A DNA stretch of 64,000 bases from the NCBI GenBank assembly GCA_015847255.1, contig JADLZK010000401.1:620001-684000 (forward strand), read 5' to 3'. The notes beneath the pieces were generated by a model. It was not told the origin of the DNA. It did no database searches and saw only the letters and a list, made by a program, of their open reading frames with translations. A program made the translations under genes and the position numbers. This document shows, piece after piece, positions 57,101 to 64,000 of the stretch (the first letter of the stretch is position 1; every line of letters begins with the position of its first letter). This DNA comes from Hyparrhenia diplandra. Its lineage: Eukaryota > Streptophyta > Magnoliopsida > Poales > Poaceae.

Positions 57101-58945
57101 AGTGGAACTGCCAAAAAGATCTCTTGAAAATCTCAAAGACCTGGTACACCTTGAATTATCTAGCTGCTCTGGACTTGTAAAGATATCAGAAGCATTGTGC
57201 TACCTCAATAAACTACAGTACTTAAATTTGTCAGGCTGCTCCAATCTTGACAGTCTACCACAAGATGTAGGCAACCTGACTGAACTGCAGTACTTGTACT
57301 TGTCCGGTTGCAATAAAATTGGTGCATTGCCAGAGTCTATTGGGAAGCTCATAAATCTGGTGCATCTTGATTTGTCACGATGCTCCTTTGTGATACCAGA
57401 AGCATTAGATTACCTCACTAAACTTAAGTATTTAAGCTTATCAGGAGTCTTTGATGATGTTAGAAAAGCTTCAGAAACTATTCATATGATCAGCTTCCGT
57501 GCAATTGCAAACCTTGAGCATCTTGACTTGTCTTGGAATCCTTTTGAATCTCTACCCGAAAGTATTGATGATCTTAGGAGCCTACATACATTGGATCTCT
57601 CAGGATGCAGAAAACTAAATTCCCTACCTGACAGTATAGGCTCAATTGATACTCTGGAGGTGCTGGTGATTGACGAGTGCTCAGAACTTTTGAAGGAGAA
57701 TGTTATGGAATCTGAGCTCAAATGTAATCCGTTTGCACATTTAGTGGTCCATGACGAAGGTGATTCTGGCAGCAATCTTCATGAGCTTGAGGACAGAGAT
57801 CCTTCTGAGATTTATATAAGCTGCCTCGAAAGATTAAGGATTCGAGGAGAAGCAAGCGCAATTCAATTGCGCAATAAAGAAAACCTCTTGACATTGAAAC
57901 TTCGCTGGACGACTATTGTGGCTCCTCATGGTTTTATGGATTATATGGTTCCTCGTGGTTTAGAGGACGAGGATGTCCTGGGAGAGCTAGTTCCTCCAAG
58001 TTGTCTTAAGCACTTGGTGCTGATTGGATATGGTAGCAGAAGCTTTCCAAACTGGCTCATGATGAACATTTCTCATCATCTCCCAAATCTTGTTTCTGTT
58101 CAGTTGCGGCAACTACCGAGCTGTACAAGTCTGCCACCACTCGGGCAGTTGCCAAACCTCAAAGATTTGTACCTTGAATACTTGAACTGTCTCACAAATA
58201 TCAGAGGTGATAATTTTTGTGCTGGCAAACGATCATTCCCTCAGCTATCAAAACTCACCTTGCGTCATATGATACGGCTGCAAGAGTGGAACACGACATA
58301 CCGTGATGAGGATGGTAGAGTGGAGTTCATGTTCCCTGTGCTTGATGAACTGGTTATAGAATATTGCCCGAGGTTGAGATTGAAACCATGCCCACCTCTA
58401 TTCGACAGGTGGCAGATCACCAACAGCGATGAAGTGCTTAATTTCAGGGAACAATGCGACAAATTCGCAGCACCAAGAACCAGTCTGCTGGTCTCCACCG
58501 CTGGTTACAACGGGAGCTGGTCTCTTTTTAACCACTTATCTACCCTGGAAGAGCTGCTAATTAACCATCCAACTATGAACAGCTTGCCAGAGAGCATCAG
58601 ACGGCTGGTCTCCCTCCGTTTGCTGGTGTTATCAGACTGTGAGAACATCATGTTGCCTGAATGGCTTGGGGACCTACAATCTCTCCAAAGCCTCCGCATT
58701 GTGGGTTGCTTGAAGATCAAATCAATGCCATCATCTATACAACAACTCACCAAGCTCCAGCAGCTACATATTACGAGCAACACTGAACTACAAAAATGGT
58801 GTCAATCAGAGGGAAAGAAGAAGCTCGCTGACATCAAGGATATTGTAAGTGTTCTAACAAACTCTATCATAATTCATCTCTTGTGTTAGTTTATGACATT
58901 TTAAGGATTCACATTTTCATGTAGGAAACAATAGGAGTTTCTTGA
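54117..58945 (+). pseudogene. CC-NB-ARC-LRR resistance-type gene (RGA-like), disrupted
   Basis: Four exons are supported: 54117-54408 (GT donor), 54957-56084, 56592-58844, 58925-58945; all junctions are phase 0. Exon 1 has an Rx-type coiled coil (MADVAGLLASAIVTQVGEKL; MEDMKATLESMEAALEDAEK). Exon 2 carries NB-ARC: P-loop GLGGIGKTT, kinase-2 LIILDDLW, RNBS-B VLVTTRN, GLPL CGGVPLAAQALG, RNBS-D CFAYCAIFPRG. Exon 3 begins before MHDLVYDLAR (MHD motif) and then encodes many LRRs of the LSGCxxLxxLPxSIG type. Two defects: a one-base excess near 54180 in the coiled coil (the frame changes from EKLRL to VIGDQVSMLCC), and TAA at 56784-56786 just before the LRR, which continues in the same frame. Proteins of this type detect pathogen effectors in the cytoplasm. 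Without the defects it would be about 1200 residues. It could be a pseudogene or affected by consensus errors. Confidence 0.88.
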
Positions 58946-58994
58946 TAAAAGTTATAATCAACTTAATACATGGATTAAAATATTGCAAAACTAA

Positions 58995-59443
58995 TCTATA
59001 CCTACTAATAAAGAAAATTTCAGTCTCACCTCCTTTTTCACCGGGCCTTTTCACCGGGCTTTTCACCTTCTTTTTCTGCCGGGCCGTCCCACCTCTTTTT
59101 TCACCATTTTTTCACCCACCTTTTTTCCACCTGCCGCTGTATGGGCCTTAATGGGCCGGACGTGGATCAAGGTCGTCGCCACGCGCAACGCCCGCGAAGC
59201 GCAGCACCAGGCTCGAGAACATGTGCTGGCGGATCTGGCACCTGCGCGCAAGAAGAAACATGTCTCGAATTTCACCACTAATTTCTCGGTTGTTAATCTC
59301 TTGCTGCTTGTTCTGTGTCCTGCTTCATAATCTCGCTCCTCGATCTCTCAATTTGTATAAACGGCGGATGGGGATGCGCTCGCGCGGACATCCCTGCTGC
59401 GGAATTCTTCTCGCTTGATGTCTCTGCCCCTGCCTACGTCGAG

Positions 59444-59476
<33 letters not shown>

Positions 59477-60362
59477 GATTCGCCGCGGGCCTGGGCCCGC
59501 CCGCCGCTGCTGCGGACGCGACACCCTCTAGCTCCGTGCCTTGGAGCAGCCAGCGCAGGGTCAGAGCGCGCGTGGTTCAGAGAAGGGGAGGCGGTTCAGG
59601 AACCCCATGCTTCAGCTACACAAGGGTGAGTGACGGTTTTAATTTGATGCTCGGCGCAGTGGTTTTGGTAGCTTAAATTCTGGATTTGTTTTGAATTTTG
59701 TGGCTTCCCGTACCTAAATTATCGCGCAACTAAATAGACTTTGCTCTGCCATGGCATTAATTTTTTGATGGACTGAAGTCATTCAGATATAAACAGATTG
59801 AAACAATTCAAATTAGTTATGCAGATAACAGGCAAAGTCATTGTACAGTTATCTATTACTGCAGTCTTGCTACATCGAATTGCAAAGTGAATTCCACTAT
59901 CAAAAGGTGTGCATCTGCACATACTGTAATTGTAACTGCCAAATCACAACATTCAACGTTTAAATTCGTGTTATGCACACGGTAGGCTACTTCGTGATGG
60001 ATGGATTTATATGGGTTGTTTCTGCAGATGATTAGGATTCATGATCCAGCAAGCAGATCAACGTGGAGCATTCCTGATCCGACAAGTGCGTAAGTTGCGG
60101 TGACGTCGAATAATTTAGTAAGCTGCCTTCAGTGGTTTATATAGTCTAAAGCAGCTAAATTTTTTTATTCATACTTACAAGCAATGAGACGCAGAAGCAG
60201 TTGTCAGCTGACAATAGATGCAAAGGAGAGAAAATCTATAGACAATGCGGAGAACCATTGCAACATTAGCCACGTTGGATTGATCTGTGAAATTTACTCA
60301 TTATATTATAATAATGTCTTCTATTTATTACTCGGTGCAACGAGACGTGGGCATATTTCTAG
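58995..60362 (+). mobile_element. Non-autonomous Helitron
   Basis: Starts TCTATACCTACTAATAAAG and ends GGCATATTTCTAG. The flanks are A (58994) and T (60363), the AT target of Helitrons. A GGTGCAACGAGACGTGGGC stretch just before the end matches the usual Helitron 3' end region in grasses, though the hairpin is imperfect. 1368 bp with no Rep/helicase. Confidence 0.8.
59315..59629 (+). other. Open frame in the Helitron, possible captured fragment
   Basis: About 104 codons, containing a Glu-Pro repeat (EAEPEPEPEPEPD) from a GCCCGA microsatellite at 59445-59476 and then a Pro/Arg/Ala-rich stretch. Not recognised. It may be a fragment of a captured host gene or only GC-rich non-coding DNA. Confidence 0.3.
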
Positions 60363-60391
60363 TAAGGTTAAAATTCAAAATCTAGATTCAC

Positions 60392-62484
60392 AGCCCCAGC
60401 GTCGCCCGCTCGGCGACTCGGGCGGCGACGGCACCGCCGGCAGCGCGCCCCCTTCCCCCGCCCTCCCTTCGCCGCCGCCGGAGAGGAACGCCAGGAGTGC
60501 GCGCACCTCCATGACGGCGGCGGCGGGGCTTCCCACCTCCATTGGCGCTCTCACGGGCGGCGGAGAGGTGGCGCAGCTCCTCCGCCCGGCAAGGTGAAGA
60601 CGGCGGCGCGGGGTCGCGGATCCGGCGCCCCAATGGCGGATCCGGCCCTCCCTTCGCGGATCCACGAGCGGCGGTGGGGCGCCATGTCCGTGGCGGCGAC
60701 CGGGATGCGCCTCCGACGATGGGCGGCGGCGCGCGGTGGATGGAGGCCCAAGGGGCGCGGCTTCGGCGTGGGGCGGAGCGTCGATGCAGGAGAGGCGCAG
60801 CGGCGGCTCCGAGGAGCCGGCGGCGGTGCCCAGGCTCGGCGGTGCGTGCGCGGCGTCCGTCGCTCGGGACGTCCCGCGCTGAGGAGGTCGGCGGCTGCAG
60901 CGGCTTGCTCCATCTTTGGGGGGCGGCTCGCGGCGGTCTTTGCACGGTGAGCGGCGGCGATTCCCGGGTGCCCGGTGGCCGGTTTATCGCCCGGTGTGAG
61001 GGATGGTGGCTGCGCGGCGGCGTGGTGCCCCGGATGGGGTCGCGGCCGTGGGGATCAAGACCGGTGGTGATCGCTAGGGCGTCGGAGGGTCTTGGCGGTG
61101 GTGGCTGCGGTGCGGCGGCGGCGGCGGTGTGCGGCCAGAGAAGCGAGTCTTCGGTGGTGCGGGTCGTGGGATTGCGACGGAGGAGCTGCTCCGGTGGGCG
61201 GTTGCGACGGCGGTTCCGGTGTGCCTTGCCATGCGCATCTGGCGGGGCCTTCATGCTCCAAGCGAAAGCTTTCGCCCGGCTCTATCGGTGGCGTGGCGTG
61301 GCGGCGTCTTCGAGCGTCGCTATCCCGTTGGGGCGCCATGTTGGAGCCGTTGCCCGCCGAGGTCTCGGGTGAAAACCCGGGTCCATTTTCGGACGGCGAC
61401 GGCGGGCGCCATTGGCGTCGTAACCTCCTTGGAGGCGTCGGCTCTAGAGACGCGCTTCGGCCGGTGTTCCTAGGCCACCGTTTTTGATAGCTCGCTCGGT
61501 GTTGGCTTTTTCCGTCGTGCGGCATGCGTGAAGGGTGTTGCCTTCTCACACCGAGGAGGCCGCTTTCTTGTCGGTGTCGGGGGTCATCTCTCTTTGTCGC
61601 CCGCCGCTTGCAGCGGAACGCGGCGGCCGGCATTGCTTCGCAATGGCTAGTCGCGGTGCGGGATCTGCGTCCTTGGGGCGGCGCTTGCGGCAGAACGCAA
61701 CGAGACGACTTGGCTTGGCGGCGGATCGCGGCGGGTCTTTTTCAAGATGGTCGGAACCACCCGGTGTGGTACAACGTCGGAAGATGGCGCAAGCGACAAC
61801 CTTGGTCTCTTGATTTCGACGGCGGCAGCTTTGGCAAGGTGAAGCTACGAGGGGACGTCGGCCTGGCGGCGGCATGGCGGCTTCAAGATAATCTTTGTGG
61901 GTGGGGCATCTTTGTTTTATTTGTCTTGACGGACACCTTTGAAACGTGGGCGGAGCATGGAGCGTTGTGGCGGGCGTGGCGAGAGGCCCTCGTGCACAAG
62001 TGAGGAGTCCAACGGCGGATGCGGCGAGCCCCCGTCGCGTTGTGTGAGGCTCGGTCTCGGTGTTTTCTTTCCGTCGGATGGTGACTTGGTTTGCAGCGGC
62101 ACTACGGCGAAGGGTCCCTGCACGGCGGTGGCCTTTCGGTGTGGTGGTGTCCCCTTTGTGTTTCTTGGTACCGGCCTTCGTGCGTGGTTTTTCGGCGACT
62201 ACATGTGTGCGGTTTGTGGGTGGATGACACGGTTGTTTTCGTCTTCTCTCTCTTTGCTGTGTGTATAGAGACTTGGCCGTGTTGAGGTCTCATTCGACCG
62301 TTTGTTGAGTGGTAACCGCGTTGATGTCCCAATCCAACCGGGGAGTATAGTTAGGTTTTCTTTACTCTACTTTGGCGTTGTTGTGTTGTGTTTGTGTTGT
62401 TTTCGTTTATACGGCCCAATCTGGGATTCTCCTTTTTTAATATAATCGGTAGCTCTCCCCCGATTCGATTCAAAAAAAAAAAAA
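60392..62484 (+). mobile_element. GC-rich polyadenylated retroposon (non-autonomous LINE-like)
   Basis: Flanked by AATCTAGATTCAC (60379-60391 and 62485-62497), an exact 13-bp target duplication, and ends in an A-run of about 14. Just before the tail, ATAATCGGTAGCTCTCCCCC resembles the 3' end of grass L1-type elements. No endonuclease or reverse transcriptase; the GC-rich body has long overlapping frames on both strands with no recognised protein. It lies only 30 bp beyond the Helitron end. Confidence 0.75.
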
Positions 62485-63211
62485 AATCTAGATTCACTCG
62501 GGAGTCACAAAACATACTGTAAGAATTAAGAGCTAGCATATGTCAAGTTAAGGTATCAACTAAACAACATATTTTTGGGCTACAAAACTTGTTTTAGTTG
62601 ATAAATTCAAAATCTCCTGTGGTGTGATACAGTATCAACTAGCTAAATGATGGTTACTTAGTTGATGAATTTGTTCTCTGCAGACGTGTTTCAGTGGTGA
62701 TGAGCCAGCCCTCCGCCCAGACTGCCCCTATCCCATTGCCTGCGCCCACCCCACATCTCCCCGCTGGGAGAATCGCCGCCAGAACTATTTCAGTTCCCCC
62801 AGTGTCTGCCTGCGGGCTGTGGAGAGTGGTTACCGTGCCAATCGGGTGAGTAGGTAAGCATCTGTTCCTCCACCAATTTGATTTGATTTGAGCTGCTCCA
62901 GTATTCCTAATTTCTATCTGGTACGCTTGGCTTGATATATACTTTTTTTCTAATTTCATTCATATATTTATATATTTTCATCAAGGCTTATAGAATTTCT
63001 TCACAAAACCGGAGAGTGGATCCATGGTAATTGTGGTCTTGTACACTGCAAAGAGGATGTGGCTGTGGGGAGACACTGCGAAGGGCGGGCATCAGGTTAC
63101 ATCATTACTTGTGGGGCATTGATCTCGGTCGTTTGTCCAGATTAGGCGGAATGGTGTAGTTGGGCCTGCGCGTGATATTTGGACCGTTTTCGCGTTTTGG
63201 GTTGACCTCAG

Positions 63212-63258
63212 ATTGTCTCAGCCTGCGATAGCTCATTGTCTCAGCCTGCGATAGCTCA
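63212..63258. repeat. 23-bp tandem duplication
   Basis: ATTGTCTCAGCCTGCGATAG plus CTC repeated twice head to tail, identical. Confidence 0.92.
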
Positions 63259-63318
63259 ATGCTTTTCTGTCTTTTTTTTTTCATTGTTATTTTATGGTTA
63301 ATAACTCATTTTGTTTCA

Positions 63319-63421
63319 TTTTATGTATTCCACAGTTATTAATGATGATTATTGCTTAATTTGTGCCACTATATGTCCACTACAACCATAAGTTACCTTT
63401 TATGTATTCCACAGTTATTAA
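63319..63421. repeat. 24-bp direct repeat, ~55 bp apart
   Basis: TTTTATGTATTCCACAGTTA plus TTAA occurs at 63319-63342 and 63398-63421. It might be the scar of a small insertion. Confidence 0.8.
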
Positions 63422-64000
63422 CCAAATGGATGGCTATTAAGTCTTTTTGCTTTTAACTTTTTTATTCACTCAGTGCAATTTGAAGATTATTTAACACAAT
63501 ACGATTTCTCTAGCTACTTGTATATATTATATACTAAAGTCTACAAGAGAAGCATCCCTATCTTAATCAGGCCGGTCCGTACAGACAATCCAGCCAGCGA
63601 TAACAGTGTCACCACAAGGTGAATTAAAGGTCTCCTCAAAACTCTAAGCAGATCATGTAATGTTAGGTAGTCACAACAAACACCAACATTGTTCTAAAAA
63701 AATAAAACATCCAACGCTGTTATGGAGTACCCGCGAGCCAGGAAATAGATATATATCCACGAGTCTACACTAGCGTTGATATATGCTCCTAGCACAACTA
63801 GCTGGATTCATAATAATGACAACCACAAATCCAGTCACAACGATGAATCAACTATATTCATTTGACGGCACAGATGTCCAAGGCGGTACTTATGTTATGA
63901 GAGGGCTTAGCTAGGATAGCGATACCCACAGCAACCACATTACACACAGATCACCAGGTAATTGAGGTATAACAGTAAGTCTGCAAGAGAGAATTATTTC

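Larger units (their letters stand above)
62498..64000. other. Right flank, no recognised gene
   Basis: AT-rich with a modest GC-rich part at 62690-62840 (a short Pro-rich frame on each strand, not recognised). A T-run lies at about 63272-63282. No transposon ends could be placed. Confidence 0.45.

Noticed and set aside
57482..58783. Minus-strand frames in the LRR region
   Set aside because: Antisense shadows of the leucine-rich repeats.
60388..61875. Long overlapping open frames on both strands (up to 288 codons)
   Set aside because: GC-rich body of a retroposon; frames overlap on opposite strands, are Arg/Pro/Gly/Ala-rich and contain no recognisable domain.

Overview
This is a plant nuclear window, almost certainly from a grass (Poaceae). 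The evidence is the transposable-element set: a CACTA element with the grass-type CACTACAAGA end, Tat-type Gypsy LTRs with a polypurine tract next to TGTTGA, Ty1-Copia, a MULE with long inverted repeats, a hAT, a Tourist-type MITE, an Au-like SINE, a Helitron and grass L1-type poly(A) retroposons. It also holds a CC-NB-LRR gene. I cannot name the species. No rRNA, tRNA, CRISPR or prokaryotic features were seen.

Layout. 1-2.1 kb: GC-rich inverted repeat and a Tourist MITE. 2.1-4.6 kb: a broken cytochrome P450 (CYP76-like), then an OMA1-like M48 metallopeptidase with a TATA box in the P450 remnant's downstream flank. 5.3-6.75 kb: a short LTR with a tRNA-Met-type primer site. 6.75-19.4 kb: a large minus-strand CACTA element with a Ptta/En/Spm (Transposase_24) gene and a TNP2 gene, both degenerate; the TNP2 3' part is duplicated at 19.4-20.1 kb. 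20.4-21.3 kb: L1-derived retroposon. 21.4-25.8 kb: complete MULE with ~150 bp inverted repeats and a perfect 9-bp target duplication. 26-30.2 kb: Gypsy LTRs in both orientations. 31-34.3 kb: degenerate hAT. 35-45.3 kb: tandem repeats, a SINE tail, a Gypsy LTR split by a 2.7-kb LTR, and further LTR-like sequence.

45.3-53.8 kb: a minus-strand Copia insertion with three almost identical LTRs, one full-length and one truncated internal region, flanked as a whole by TATTC. It sits about 314 bp upstream of the NLR gene (54.1-58.9 kb), which has a recognisable CC, NB-ARC and LRR but carries a frameshift and an in-frame stop. 59.0-60.4 kb is a non-autonomous Helitron; 60.4-62.5 kb is a GC-rich polyadenylated retroposon with a 13-bp target duplication.

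The most unusual observation concerns sequence quality or biology. Two independent pairs of duplicated segments (14.9/19.4 kb and the two Copia RT-RNase H copies) differ mostly at CAG/CTG trinucleotides, where one copy reads CGG, CCG or a small indel. That is opposite to methyl-cytosine deamination. It suggests consensus errors at CHG-methylated sites, and may explain some frameshifts here, possibly including the one in the NLR. Host genes are few (P450 remnant, OMA1-like, NLR); nearly everything else is transposon.
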